Assembly: GCF_030580865.1 (NCBI RefSeq)
Contig: NZ_JAUQSY010000018.1
Span: 59,652-123,651 of the forward strand
DNA length: 64,000 nt
Direction: 5' to 3'
Origin: Hymenobacter aranciens
GTDB taxonomy: Bacteria; Bacteroidota; Bacteroidia; Cytophagales; Hymenobacteraceae
Below the pieces are notes generated by a model, which saw nothing but the letters and a program-made list of their open reading frames with translations, was not told the origin of the DNA and searched no databases. Each line of letters begins with the position of its first letter. Positions within the stretch are counted from its first letter, which is position 1. The position numbers and the translations under genes were made by a program. Positions 52,107 to 60,457 of the stretch are shown here, piece after piece.

Positions 52107-53009
52107 ATGAAACCCGTTCGCCGCCCTTCCGCTACCGCCCTCGGCGCCGCCCAGGCCGCCCGCCGGCCGGCGCCCATCCTCAGCGCTCCGCCGCTCGACT
52201 ACACTTACGACGGCTCCTTCGAAGGCCTGCTCACGGTGCTCTTCACCATCTACGACTGGCGGGCGGCGCCCAACAGTATTCAGCTGGAAGCCACGGCCCA
52301 GGGCGGCCTGTTTACCCAAGCTACCCACCGCGCTACCGACGAAATCCAGGCCGCCCGGGTGTGGGAGGGCCTCCTGAAAACGATGGACGCCGAGGCCCGT
52401 ACCCGCCTCTACCACGTCTTCCTGAGCGAAGTGTCCGACCGTGAGCTGCTCATCTTCCGCTACGTCGATTTGGCTTTGCGCTCGCCGCTCGACATCGCCG
52501 AAAACTACGCCAACGCCGACGTACGCCGCGTGCAGCGCCTGGCCCAGCAGATGTACCGCGAAAAGCACCGCATGGAAGCCTTCGTGCGCTTCGAGAAAAC
52601 CACCGACGGCCTGTTCCACTCCACCATCGAGCCCGATTTCGACGTGCTGCCGCTCATCGCTGCCCACTTCACCAAGCGCTACGCCGACCAGCGCTGGCTG
52701 ATTTACGACCGCCGCCGCCGCTACGGGCTTTATTACGACCTCACGCGTACCGACGTCGTACATTTTGAGCAGGATGCCGGCCCGAAAACCGCCGCCGTCT
52801 CCGCTACCGTGCTTGATGAGCGTGAACCCCTGTTCCGGCTGCTCTGGCAGGCGTATTTCGACCACGTCAACATCCCCGAGCGCAAAAACCTGAAGCTGCA
52901 CCGCCGCCACATGCCGCTACGCTACTGGAAATACCTCAGCGAAAAGCAACCCCGCGAAACGCGCTTCGTGCCCATTGCCAATAAGCGCGGACCGGCGGCC
53001 GAGGGCTAA
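52107..53009 (+). CDS. DUF4130 protein, radical SAM-linked uracil-DNA-glycosylase-like (TIGR03915)
   Basis: A 300-residue protein. After a short basic N-terminus it shows the family start LDYTYDGSFEGLLTVLFTIYD, the central VRRVQRLAQQMYREKHRMEA, then FVRFEKTTDGLFHSTIEPDF and FTKRYADQRWLIYDRRRRYG, and the C-terminal FDHVNIPERKNLKLHRRHMP. This family normally sits beside the TIGR03916 radical SAM enzyme, found here 2 kb upstream at 48814. Together they are proposed to act on DNA; the reaction is unknown. The next gene, rfbD, starts 36 bases later. Confidence 0.9.
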   Translation: MKPVRRPSATALGAAQAARRPAPILSAPPLDYTYDGSFEGLLTVLFTIYDWRAAPNSIQLEATAQGGLFTQATHRATDEIQAARVWEGLLKTMDAEARTRLYHVFLSEVSDRELLIFRYVDLALRSPLDIAENYANADVRRVQRLAQQMYREKHRMEAFVRFEKTTDGLFHSTIEPDFDVLPLIAAHFTKRYADQRWLIYDRRRRYGLYYDLTRTDVVHFEQDAGPKTAAVSATVLDEREPLFRLLWQAYFDHVNIPERKNLKLHRRHMPLRYWKYLSEKQPRETRFVPIANKRGPAAEG

Positions 53010-53045
53010 CTTGCGCCCCAATTCAGCAATTCGTATTCGCAGCTT

Positions 53046-53900
53046 ATGGGGACGACCCTCGTTTTTGGTGGTGCCGGCCAACTCGGCCAGTGCCTGGCCC
53101 GCGTGGCTCGGGAGAAAAACTTTGCCGGCCTGATTTTCTTGTCCGAAACCGAAGGTAATATCCTTAATAACGAGAGCTTACAAGCGCTGTTCGAGCGGCA
53201 CCAGCCCAGCCACGTCATCAACTGTGCCGCTTACACGGCCGTCGACAAAGCCGAAGACGAGGTAGAGCTAGCCCGCCGCATTAACCGCGACGGTGTCGAA
53301 AACCTGGCCCGCCTCTGCGCCGCGCACGATGCCGTGCTGCTGCAGATTTCCACCGATTTCGTCTTCGCCGGCACCGGCAACCAGCCCCTCACCGAAACCG
53401 ATGCCACCGAGCCTCTCGGCATCTACGGCCTCACCAAGCTCGAAGGTGAGCAGGTAATCCCGCCGCTCACGGACAAGTATTTCATCCTGCGCACCAGTTG
53501 GCTGTACTCCGAATTTGCTAACAACTTCGTGAAAACCATGCTGAAGCTGGGCGCCGAGCGCGAGGAGTTGCGCATCATTTGGGACCAGGTGGGCACGCCC
53601 ACATACGCCATCGACCTGGCCGCCTGCCTGCTGCACCTCATCGAAACCCAAAGCCAGGAATACGGCCTCTACCACTACAGCAACGAGGGCCTGACTTCGT
53701 GGTACGATTTCGCTACGGCCATCTTCGAGCTCCGTGGCCTGCCCACGCGCACGGTGCCCATCCGTAGCAGCGAATACCCCACGAAGGCAACCCGCCCGGC
53801 CTATTCGGTGATGGACAAGAGCAAGGCCAAAGCACGATTGGGCGTGGCTATTCCGCACTGGCGCACGAGTTTGGCGGAGTGTTTGAAACGGCTGAATTAA
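53046..53900 (+). CDS. rfbD: dTDP-4-dehydrorhamnose reductase
   Basis: Reduces dTDP-4-dehydro-L-rhamnose to dTDP-L-rhamnose, the last step of rhamnose donor synthesis for surface polysaccharides. The 284-residue protein has the NAD(P) loop GGAGQLG (residues 8-14), NCAAYTAVDKAE, ISTDFVFAGTG and the catalytic Tyr-x-x-x-Lys in YGLTKLEGE, plus YFILRTSWLYSEF. All fit RfbD/RmlD. The other rml genes are not in this window. A perfect 35-bp inverted repeat follows immediately. Confidence 0.93.
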   Translation: MGTTLVFGGAGQLGQCLARVAREKNFAGLIFLSETEGNILNNESLQALFERHQPSHVINCAAYTAVDKAEDEVELARRINRDGVENLARLCAAHDAVLLQISTDFVFAGTGNQPLTETDATEPLGIYGLTKLEGEQVIPPLTDKYFILRTSWLYSEFANNFVKTMLKLGAEREELRIIWDQVGTPTYAIDLAACLLHLIETQSQEYGLYHYSNEGLTSWYDFATAIFELRGLPTRTVPIRSSEYPTKATRPAYSVMDKSKAKARLGVAIPHWRTSLAECLKRLN

Positions 53901-53985
53901 AAGTTAAAAGTTGAGAGTTAAAAATGAAAACCCTGGCGCTTTGCCGACGTCAGGGTTTTCATTTTTAACTCTCAACTTTTAACTT
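53901..53985. repeat. Perfect 35-bp inverted repeat between convergent genes
   Basis: Left arm 53901-53935 and right arm 53951-53985 are exact reverse complements around a 15-base loop. The arm is rich in A+T (AAGTTAAAAGTTGAGAGTTA) and ends CCCTG. It lies between the convergent rfbD and MFS genes and probably works as a shared terminator. Confidence 0.92.
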
Positions 53986-53988
53986 CTG

Positions 53989-55170
53989 TCAGCTCTTGCC
54001 CACCAGCCGCTGCACCGCCATGGCCGCCCCGGCCAGCGCCGCGCCCAGCGCGCACACGCCCCACCAGCCGCCGTGCATCCAGGCCAGCCCGCCCAGCACC
54101 GAGCCCAGCGAGCCGCCGGCGAAATAGGTAGTCATATACATCGTGTTAAGCCGGCTGCGGGCCTCGGGCACCAGCGCGAAAATGGCAGTCTGGTTGGAAA
54201 TGTGGGCACCCTGCACGCCCACGTCGAGCAGGATAACCCCCGCCACCAGCCCCAGTAGGTAGCCGCCCGTCACGCCCAGCACGGCAAACGACAGCAACGC
54301 CAGCCCGATGCCCAGCCGGATGGTATAATCAGGACCTTTAATGTCGGCCGTCTTGCCCGCCCAGGAAGCCGCCAATGCCCCTACCGCCCCAATCAGCCCG
54401 AAGAAGCCCGCCACATCGGAGCCGTAGCCATAAGCCGGGCTCTCCAGGTAAAACGCCAGCGTAGTCCAGAACACGCTGAACGAAGCGAATAAGAACCCGC
54501 CCACGAGCGCCGAGCGCCGCAGCGCCGGCCAGTCGCGCACCAGTGTCAGCAGCGATTTCATCAGCGTGCCATAAGAGCCCGAAAAACTGGGCCGGTCCGT
54601 AGGCAAGCGCCAGGCCAGTACCGCCGTGAGCCCCAGCATCAGCCCCGCCCCGAGGCCAAACATGGCCCGCCAGCCCAGGTGCACGCCCACGTAGCCGCTC
54701 ACCGTGCGCGAGAGCAGAATGCCCAGCAGTAGCCCGCTCATGATGCGCCCCACCACCCGGCCCCGGTCGGCGGGTGGGGCGAGGTGTGCGGCCATCGGCA
54801 CCAGCAGCTGCGGCACTGCCGAGGTGATGCCCAGCAACACGCTCGCCCCGGCCAGCACCGCGAAAGTGGGGGCGCGCCAGGCCAGCGCCAAGCAGCCGGT
54901 AGCGCCCAGCAGCAGCAATAGCATCAGCCGCTTGCGCTCCAGCATGTCGCCCAGCGGCACCACGAACAGCATGCCCAGCGTGTAGCCCACCTGCGTGGCC
55001 GTGGCTACCAGACTAGCCGTGCTGGGTTGCAGGTGAAAAGTGCTGCCGATGGCTGCTAGCAGCGGCTGGTTGTAATAGATATTGCACACCACCAGCCCGC
55101 AAGTCAGGGCCATCAGCCACACCAGGCCGGGCGTGAGGGTAGGAGGGGAGGACGTCGAGGGTTGCGACAC
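53989..55170 (-). CDS. MFS efflux transporter
   Basis: About 393 residues with twelve membrane helices. The first is LVWLMALTCGLVVCNIYYNQ, and the loop after helix 2 carries the MFS motif A variant GDMLERKRLMLL. Other clear segments are GITSAVPQLLVPMAAHLAPP, GLLLGILLSRTVSGYVGVHLG and VGVQGAHISNQTAIFALVPEA. This is the YbcL/arabinose-efflux type, common in Bacteroidetes; substrate unknown. No ATG is suitably placed: GTG 55170 gives a short N-terminus of about 15 residues before helix 1, and TTG 55197 would add 9 residues. Confidence 0.88.
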   Translation of the reverse strand: MSQPSTSSPPTLTPGLVWLMALTCGLVVCNIYYNQPLLAAIGSTFHLQPSTASLVATATQVGYTLGMLFVVPLGDMLERKRLMLLLLLGATGCLALAWRAPTFAVLAGASVLLGITSAVPQLLVPMAAHLAPPADRGRVVGRIMSGLLLGILLSRTVSGYVGVHLGWRAMFGLGAGLMLGLTAVLAWRLPTDRPSFSGSYGTLMKSLLTLVRDWPALRRSALVGGFLFASFSVFWTTLAFYLESPAYGYGSDVAGFFGLIGAVGALAASWAGKTADIKGPDYTIRLGIGLALLSFAVLGVTGGYLLGLVAGVILLDVGVQGAHISNQTAIFALVPEARSRLNTMYMTTYFAGGSLGSVLGGLAWMHGGWWGVCALGAALAGAAMAVQRLVGKS

Positions 55171-55272
55171 GAAAACGGGGTGGGTGGAGGAAAACAACCG
55201 CCCAACTGTGCCGATAGTTGCTTCGATAAATGAGTTCGCAGGGCCGAATGCCGCAGCAGCAGGCCGAAGGAC

Positions 55273-55298
55273 ACAAAAAAGCCCCGCCGGGTGGGGCG
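55273..55298 (-). terminator. Terminator of the small exported protein gene
   Basis: Stem of GCCCCGCC against GGTGGGGC, with a run of six A on the left that becomes U in the leftward transcript. Confidence 0.75.
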
Positions 55299-55325
55299 AG
55301 ACTTCTCGAAATGAAGGCGTAAGGC

Positions 55326-55682
55326 CTAGCGACGGTCACGGTCGTTGCGCTGGGCGGCTTCCCAGCGGGCGCGTTCCTGAGGCGTTACCTGGTGGTTTTT
55401 GGGATAGCCGAAGTTGAAGTCGCGGTCGTCGCGCCGGTCAGCGAGCTTGCGTTGCTGCTCAGCTTGTTTGCGCTGCTGCTCCACCATTTTGCGCTGCTGC
55501 TCGGCGAGCTTGCGCTGTTCGGCTTCGTAGCGGGCCCTTTCCTTGGCCGACACTTTGTAGTTTTTGGGATAGCCGTAGTTGGATTCCTTGTCAGCGCGAC
55601 GGTCATTAGGCGGGCCGGCGGCGAAGGTAACGTTGGAAACAAGCAGCAGCGCGGCGGCGAGCGAAAGCAGGGACGTTTTCAT
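55326..55682 (-). CDS. Small exported protein with two GYPKN repeats
   Basis: A 118-residue protein with signal peptide (SLLSLAAALLLVSNVTFAAG). The mature part has two copies of a NYGYPKNYKVSAKERARYEA-type block, at about residues 34 and 89. They are separated by a Gln/Lys/Arg-rich helix (LAEQQRKMVEQQRKQAEQQR) likely to form a coiled coil. No family is recognised. I chose ATG 55682, where the signal peptide begins. It ends with its own terminator. Confidence 0.78.
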   Translation of the reverse strand: MKTSLLSLAAALLLVSNVTFAAGPPNDRRADKESNYGYPKNYKVSAKERARYEAEQRKLAEQQRKMVEQQRKQAEQQRKLADRRDDRDFNFGYPKNHQVTPQERARWEAAQRNDRDRR

Positions 55683-55941
55683 GAGGAGGAAAAAAAGGAG
55701 TGAAAAGAAAGCCAATCGGCCGATAAGTCTTTGATGATTAGCAGGTGATAATTGATAAGCGCTTGCCAGACTATTGACAAGCGCTGTGCCAGGAACTGCC
55801 GAAAACGCTTCCCAAACCTGGTTTCGCCTTCCAAAAGCGTAGTTTCATCGGCTTACCGTTCGCTTTCCCCTACTAAGGCCGCCCGGGACTCAAAACCGAC
55901 CACGCCGCCACCCAAAATGCCCGTAGCAACCGCTGCTCCCG

Positions 55942-55949
55942 TAGTTTTG
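55942..55949 (+). promoter_or_regulatory. Bacteroidetes -7 box for the bestrophin-like gene
   Basis: TAGTTTTG matches TAnnTTTG exactly, 30 bases before ATG 55980. Its position rules out the upstream ATG at 55917. Confidence 0.7.
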
Positions 55950-55979
55950 CTGCCGAACCAATTCAGCTGCAACTCGCCC

Positions 55980-56906
55980 ATGATAGTCTATAAATCCGGC
56001 GACTGGTGGGAAGCCTTCCGCCACTTCAAGCATTCCGCCATCATCCGTAGCGTATTCAAGCGCGTGCTATGGGTGGGCCTCTATGCTACGGCCGTAGCCG
56101 TTATCGAGCAGAACTGGGTGCACATTCCCATCAGCGTCGATAAGGAGTTTTTTACTTTCATGGGCATCCTGCTCAGTCTGTTGCTCTCCTTCCGCACCAG
56201 CACTGCCTACGACCGTTTCTACGAAGGCCGCCGCCTCTGGGGCCAACTCGTCAACAACTGCCGCAACCTGGCCGTGCTCCTCGACGCCCGCCTGGCCCCC
56301 GACGACCAGGCCAACCGCGAGTACCTCGCCGCCCTCATCACCAACTTCCCTATCGCCCTCGACGGCCATCTGCGCGAAGGCGTCAAGTTCCACAAGCTGG
56401 CCGAAACCGCCCCTGGCTTCCTCACCCGCCTGCAGCAATTAGGCCACGTGCCTTCCGGCATCGCCGCCGCCCTGCAAACCCATTTCGAACTGCTGCTGCG
56501 CCGCGAAGTGCTGTTGCCCGAGCACCTCATCACCCTGCAGCGCCACCACGAAGCTCTGCTCGACGTGGCCGGCGCCTGCGAGCGCATCAAGGGTACGCCC
56601 ATCCCGTTCAGCTACAGCTTTTTTATCAAAGCTTTCGTGATGATATTCATTCTCGTCCTACCCTTCAATCTGCTCGATACCTACCAGTACATGATGATTC
56701 CCGTCACCATGTTCGGGGCCTACGCGCTGCTGGGCGTGGAGATGATTGGCGACGAAATCGAAGACCCTTTTGGTAAGGATAGCAACGACTTACCGCTGAC
56801 GCAGATTGCGGACCGCATCTACGTCAACGTCCACGAAATCCTCCAGGTAGAAGTGCCGGAAGAGCGCCGCGTGCAGGCAGCCGAGCAGTATAGCGTGGTG
56901 TTTTAA
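55980..56906 (+). CDS. Bestrophin-like anion channel
   Basis: A 308-residue membrane protein of the bestrophin/YneE family. It begins MIVYKSGDWWEAFRHF and has the family block FFTFMGILLSLLLSFRTSTA followed by YDRFYEGRRLWGQLVNNCRN. A second helical pair follows (FSYSFFIKAFVMIFILVLPF, YMMIPVTMFGAYALLGVEMI), and then the conserved acidic turn DEIEDPFGKDSNDLP. Bacterial homologues form pentameric ion channels. An exact promoter box lies just upstream of ATG 55980. Confidence 0.92.
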   Translation: MIVYKSGDWWEAFRHFKHSAIIRSVFKRVLWVGLYATAVAVIEQNWVHIPISVDKEFFTFMGILLSLLLSFRTSTAYDRFYEGRRLWGQLVNNCRNLAVLLDARLAPDDQANREYLAALITNFPIALDGHLREGVKFHKLAETAPGFLTRLQQLGHVPSGIAAALQTHFELLLRREVLLPEHLITLQRHHEALLDVAGACERIKGTPIPFSYSFFIKAFVMIFILVLPFNLLDTYQYMMIPVTMFGAYALLGVEMIGDEIEDPFGKDSNDLPLTQIADRIYVNVHEILQVEVPEERRVQAAEQYSVVF

Positions 56907-56907
56907 T

Positions 56908-56968
56908 CAATGGGTGAATGAGCGAATGACGGAATGGAGCAAAAGACGTTTTGCTCATTCACCCATTG
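56908..56968. repeat. Inverted repeat between convergent genes
   Basis: CAATGGGTGAATGAGC (56908-56923) and its exact reverse complement (56953-56968), with an inner hairpin AGCAAAA / TTTTGCT. The right arm overlaps the last codons and stop of the AraC-family gene. It probably terminates both genes. Confidence 0.85.
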
Positions 56969-57891
56969 ACTAAAAGTCCCTTCTTATACGCCCCCGGCGT
57001 CATGCCCTCGTACTTTTTAAACAGCGCCTGGAAATACCCGGCGTTGTTAAAGCCCACCCGGAAACACACGTCCGCCACCGTCGCCAAGGGGTGGCGTAAC
57101 AGCCGCTTAGCCTCGCTCAGCCGCTCGCGGATGATATACTCCACTGGCGTAATCCCAAACTCGCGCTTGAAGACGCGGAAGAACGTGGCCTTGCTCATGC
57201 AGGCCAGCCCGCTGAGCTTGTCCACCGTCAGGTTTTCGGTGAGATGCTGCTTGATGTAGCTGACTACGTGGGCGAAGCGGTGGGTGGTGAGGTGCCGGGC
57301 GTAGTCGCGGAAGATGAGCTGCCGGGCCTGCGTCTGCATCAGGCGCACCAGCAATTCCTGGAGCGTGAAGCCGGCCAGCACGTCCTTGGCGGCGTCGGTG
57401 GCCTGCGAAAGCTGAATGAGGCGCTCCAGGGTGCCGGTCAGCTCCGGGGTGTTGGTGAGGTGGGCGTGGGCTGCCTCGCACAGCTGCCAGGGCGAGTGCG
57501 ACTCGGCCTTGGGGTAGCGTTCGTTCAGCAGGTCAACGGTGTAGCGGATGGTTTCCGTCGGGATGGCCACGGCCAGGCACTGCGTGGGTGCGGCCTCGGT
57601 GGCGTCGGGAAAGTCGATTTCCATCGTCTTGTCCTCGCCCACGATTACCGATTCGCCGGGCAGGTAGTCGAAGGCCGGGCGGTTGGGCAGGTGCATCACT
57701 TTCTTGCCCCGCAGCATGGTGGTAAGCACGAGGCTACCCAGGTTGAGCGGCACGCGCCGTGCCACTTGGTGCGTTTCGAACACGTTGAGCTCGAAGGCAT
57801 CGAGCGTGTACACGGTGCGGTTTTCGACCAGCGTGTCGAGGTGGTCGTAGCGGTGCAGGGCCAACGGCGCCGGGAGGTGGGCAGGACGCAT
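56959..57891 (-). CDS. AraC-family transcriptional regulator
   Basis: A 310-residue regulator with an AraC_N (PF06719-type) sensor half and a C-terminal double helix-turn-helix. The sensor half has LDTLVENRTVYTLDAFELNV and FDYLPGESVIVGEDKTMEID. The DNA-binding half has VDKLSGLACMSKATFFRVFK, REFGITPVEYIIRERLSEAK and the second helix-turn-helix ATVADVCFRVGFNNAGYFQA. It is transcribed away from the aldehyde dehydrogenase gene, so that gene and DUF779 are the likely targets. I chose ATG 57891; upstream codons lack similarity. Confidence 0.9.
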   Translation of the reverse strand: MRPAHLPAPLALHRYDHLDTLVENRTVYTLDAFELNVFETHQVARRVPLNLGSLVLTTMLRGKKVMHLPNRPAFDYLPGESVIVGEDKTMEIDFPDATEAAPTQCLAVAIPTETIRYTVDLLNERYPKAESHSPWQLCEAAHAHLTNTPELTGTLERLIQLSQATDAAKDVLAGFTLQELLVRLMQTQARQLIFRDYARHLTTHRFAHVVSYIKQHLTENLTVDKLSGLACMSKATFFRVFKREFGITPVEYIIRERLSEAKRLLRHPLATVADVCFRVGFNNAGYFQALFKKYEGMTPGAYKKGLLVNG

Positions 57892-58047
57892 ACGCTTACA
57901 CGAGTGAGGAGCGGGGAAAATGCAAACAAACAATACCGAACGAGTAGCGGCCGGGGCACAAGTATAAGTGCGAAATTGCACTTACTGTTTGGCCGGGTTG
58001 CTACCTGTTCGGTACTGCTTGCTTTCTAGAAAGAAGAACTGTAGATG

Positions 58048-58112
58048 CGGTGGGTGGGAAAAGCCGCCGCTAAAAAGGGAAGAGAACTAACGGTGGGTGG
58101 GAAGGTCGCCGC
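58048..58112. promoter_or_regulatory. Direct repeats in the AraC-aldehyde dehydrogenase intergenic region
   Basis: CGGTGGGTGGGAAAAGCCGC at 58048 recurs as CGGTGGGTGGGAAGGTCGCC at 58091, 43 bases later. GAACT precedes both. AraC-type regulators often bind direct repeats, so these are candidate operators. The rest of 57892-58377 holds the inverted pair listed separately and the promoter box. Confidence 0.45.
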
Positions 58113-58152
58113 GGGTGCTGCGAGAGCAGTGTGGTTGGGAAAAAGCCTGGAA

Positions 58153-58320
58153 TTCCCCAAACGTTTGCGGTAACGTTGTCGGAAATTCCTGATTGGTGAC
58201 ACGAAGGTAATGTCAGGCCGGGTAAAAAGGCTAATTTCTGCCTTAAAAAACTTTGGCATTGCCGCAATTTTGCGAGTATCCTGCACAAGAATCGCAACGA
58301 TTGTGGAGACGTTTGGGGAA
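58153..58320. promoter_or_regulatory. Distant inverted pair upstream of the aldehyde dehydrogenase promoter
   Basis: TTCCCCAAACGT (58153-58164) and its exact reverse complement ACGTTTGGGGAA (58309-58320). The second lies 10 bases before the TACCTTTG box and would overlap the -33 region. Confidence 0.45.
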
Positions 58321-58330
58321 GTCGGTCCGG

Positions 58331-58338
58331 TACCTTTG
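58331..58338 (+). promoter_or_regulatory. Bacteroidetes -7 box for the aldehyde dehydrogenase gene
   Basis: TACCTTTG matches TAnnTTTG exactly, 39 bases before ATG 58378. Confidence 0.75.
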
Positions 58339-58377
58339 ACCTATTCATTTCACCCCAACTCAAACATTCAACTTCTT

Positions 58378-59907
58378 ATGGCAGAGACCCTCGAAGCGCC
58401 GACCACCGTGGTGGCCCGGCCCCAGTTCAAAACCCACTACGACAACTTCATCGGTGGCAAATGGGTAGCCCCGGTTAAAGGGCAATATTTCGACAATCCG
58501 TCGCCCATCGACGGGAAAAATTTCACCAAAGTAGCCCGTTCCACCAAGGAAGACATCGAGCTGGCCCTCGACGCCGCCCACGAAGCCTTTGCCACCTGGA
58601 GCAAGACCTCGGCCACCGAGCGTAGCAACATCCTCAACAAAATTGCCAACCGCATCGAGGAAAACCTGGCCTACCTGGCGGCTGTGGAGTGCGTGGAAAA
58701 CGGCAAGGCCATCCGCGAAACCACCTACGCCGACCTGCCGCTGGTAGTGGACCACTTCCGCTACTTCGCCAGCGTAATCCGCGCCGAGGAGGGCAATGTG
58801 ACGGAGCTGAACAGCAGCACGGTATCAATGAACATCAACGAGCCACTGGGCGTGATTGGCCAGATTATTCCCTGGAACTTCCCGCTGCTGATGGCCACCT
58901 GGAAGCTGGCCCCGGCCATTGCGGCCGGCTGCACGGTAGTGATGAAACCGGCCGAGCAGACCCCCGCCAGCATCATGATTCTGATGGAACTGCTGGAGGA
59001 TTTGGTGCCCGCCGGCGTGATTAACGTCGTGAACGGCTTCGGCCTGGAAGCGGGCAAGCCGCTGGCCTCGTCGTCGCGTATTCAGAAGGCTTCCTTCACG
59101 GGCGAGACGACCACCGGCCGCCTCATCATGCAATACGCCGCTGAAAACCTCATCCCCGTGACGATGGAGCTGGGCGGAAAGTCGCCCAACATCTTCTTCA
59201 AGAGCGTGCTGGATGCCGACGACGATTTCCTCGACAAGGCCATTGAGGGCGCCGTGATGTTTGCCCTCAACCAGGGTGAAATCTGCACCTGCCCCTCGCG
59301 GATGCTGGTGCACGAGGATATCTACGACGAATTTATCGAGCGCGTCATTGCCCGGGTGAAGGCCATCAAGCTGGGCAACCCGATGGATATGAATACCATG
59401 ATGGGCGCCCAGGCCTCGAACGACCAGTTCGAGAAAATCCTGAGTTACCTCGAAATCGGCAAAGCCGAAGGGGCCGAGGTGCTGTGCGGCGGTGAGGCCT
59501 ACGCGCAGGAAGATGGCGCGCTGGCTGAGGGCTACTACATTCAGCCCACCGTGTTCCGCGGGCATAACAAGATGCGCATCTTCCAGGAGGAGATTTTCGG
59601 CCCGGTGGTGTCGGTTACGACCTTCAAAACCACCGAGGAAGCCATTGCCATTGCCAACGACACCCTCTACGGCCTCGGCGCCGGCGTGTGGACGCGCGAC
59701 GCCCACGAGCTGTACCAGGTGCCCCGCGCCATTGAGGCTGGCCGCGTGTGGGTGAACTGCTACCACGACTACCCGGCCGGGGCTCCCTTCGGCGGCTACA
59801 AGGCTTCGGGCTTTGGCCGCGAGAACCACAAGATGATGCTGGCGCACTACCGGCAGAACAAGAACATGCTCATCAGCTACAGCGAGAAGGCGCTGGGCTT
59901 CTTTTAA
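58378..59907 (+). CDS. NAD(P)-dependent aldehyde dehydrogenase (AldB/ExaC type)
   Basis: Oxidises an aldehyde, probably acetaldehyde, to the acid. The 509-residue protein carries all ALDH landmarks: NFIGGKWVAPVKG, IPWNFPLLMATWKLAPAIAA, the NAD-binding FTGETTTGRLI, the general base Glu in MELGGKSPNIFF, and the catalytic Cys303 in NQGEICTCPSR. EEIFGPVVSV and PFGGYKASGFGRE follow. The GEICTCPSR version is characteristic of the AldB/ExaC group. I chose ATG 58378 from the promoter box and family start. It is followed by DUF779, the usual partner, and is divergent from an AraC regulator. Confidence 0.94.
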   Translation: MAETLEAPTTVVARPQFKTHYDNFIGGKWVAPVKGQYFDNPSPIDGKNFTKVARSTKEDIELALDAAHEAFATWSKTSATERSNILNKIANRIEENLAYLAAVECVENGKAIRETTYADLPLVVDHFRYFASVIRAEEGNVTELNSSTVSMNINEPLGVIGQIIPWNFPLLMATWKLAPAIAAGCTVVMKPAEQTPASIMILMELLEDLVPAGVINVVNGFGLEAGKPLASSSRIQKASFTGETTTGRLIMQYAAENLIPVTMELGGKSPNIFFKSVLDADDDFLDKAIEGAVMFALNQGEICTCPSRMLVHEDIYDEFIERVIARVKAIKLGNPMDMNTMMGAQASNDQFEKILSYLEIGKAEGAEVLCGGEAYAQEDGALAEGYYIQPTVFRGHNKMRIFQEEIFGPVVSVTTFKTTEEAIAIANDTLYGLGAGVWTRDAHELYQVPRAIEAGRVWVNCYHDYPAGAPFGGYKASGFGRENHKMMLAHYRQNKNMLISYSEKALGFF

Positions 59908-59935
59908 GCCAGTGTCTGAATTAATTGACGTTAAA

Positions 59936-60024
59936 AGAACGTCATGCTGAACGCAGTGAAGCATCTTCTCACGAATGAGTTATCCTGGCGTGAGAGGATG
60001 CTTCCTTCGTCAGCATGACGTTCT
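59936..60024. repeat. Inverted repeat, family 3 variant (copy 3)
   Basis: AGAACGTCATGCTGA on the left and TCAGCATGACGTTCT on the right, with an inner CTCACGAATGAG / CGTGAGAGGATGC pairing. It lies between the aldehyde dehydrogenase and DUF779 genes, within what would otherwise be one operon. Confidence 0.85.
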
Positions 60025-60051
60025 ATTGTTTTTAATCCTAACAACTTAAAG

Positions 60052-60453
60052 ATGCCCACCCCCCGCGTCCTCGTCACCACCGCCGCCGAAGCTACCATTG
60101 ACCTGCTTCGCGATGAGCACGGCCCGCTCATGTTTCACCAGAGCGGGGGCTGCTGCGATGGCTCCTCGCCGATGTGCTTTGCCAAGGGCGAGTTCCGGGT
60201 GGGGGGCAATGACGTGTGGCTGGGCCGCATCTGCGGCTGCGATTTTTTCATGAGCCGCAGTCAGTTTGAGTACTGGCAGCACACGCAGCTGACGGTGGAC
60301 GTGGTGAAGGGACGCGGCGCAAGCTTCTCGCTGGAAATTCCGCTGGGCGTGCGGTTTCTGATTCGCTCGCGGTTGTTTACCGAGGACGAGGAGAAGGACA
60401 TGGCGCCGGTGTACGCCGGGGATGAGGTGCCGGAGGCCGCAGCCGAAGCGTAA
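60052..60453 (+). CDS. DUF779 protein
   Basis: A 133-residue protein of the DUF779 family, nearly always next to an acetaldehyde-type aldehyde dehydrogenase, as here. It has a cysteine-rich core: HGPLMFHQSGGCCDGSSPMC and RICGCDFFMSRSQFEYWQHT. The cysteines could bind metal. A tail of Glu, Ala and Pro extends past the conserved domain. It probably assists the dehydrogenase, but the biochemical role is not known. The 144-base gap from the dehydrogenase contains a family 3 repeat. Confidence 0.92.
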   Translation: MPTPRVLVTTAAEATIDLLRDEHGPLMFHQSGGCCDGSSPMCFAKGEFRVGGNDVWLGRICGCDFFMSRSQFEYWQHTQLTVDVVKGRGASFSLEIPLGVRFLIRSRLFTEDEEKDMAPVYAGDEVPEAAAEA

Positions 60454-60457
60454 GATT

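Noticed and set aside
53129..53146. A further copy of the mini-hairpin module in rfbD (AACCGAAGGTAATA)
   Set aside because: Only the first half ACCGAAGGT matches, within normal coding sequence; the second mini-hairpin is absent.
55752..55979. N-terminal extension of the bestrophin-like gene
   Set aside because: The extension lies upstream of the exact promoter box at 55942-55949 and has no similarity to the family.
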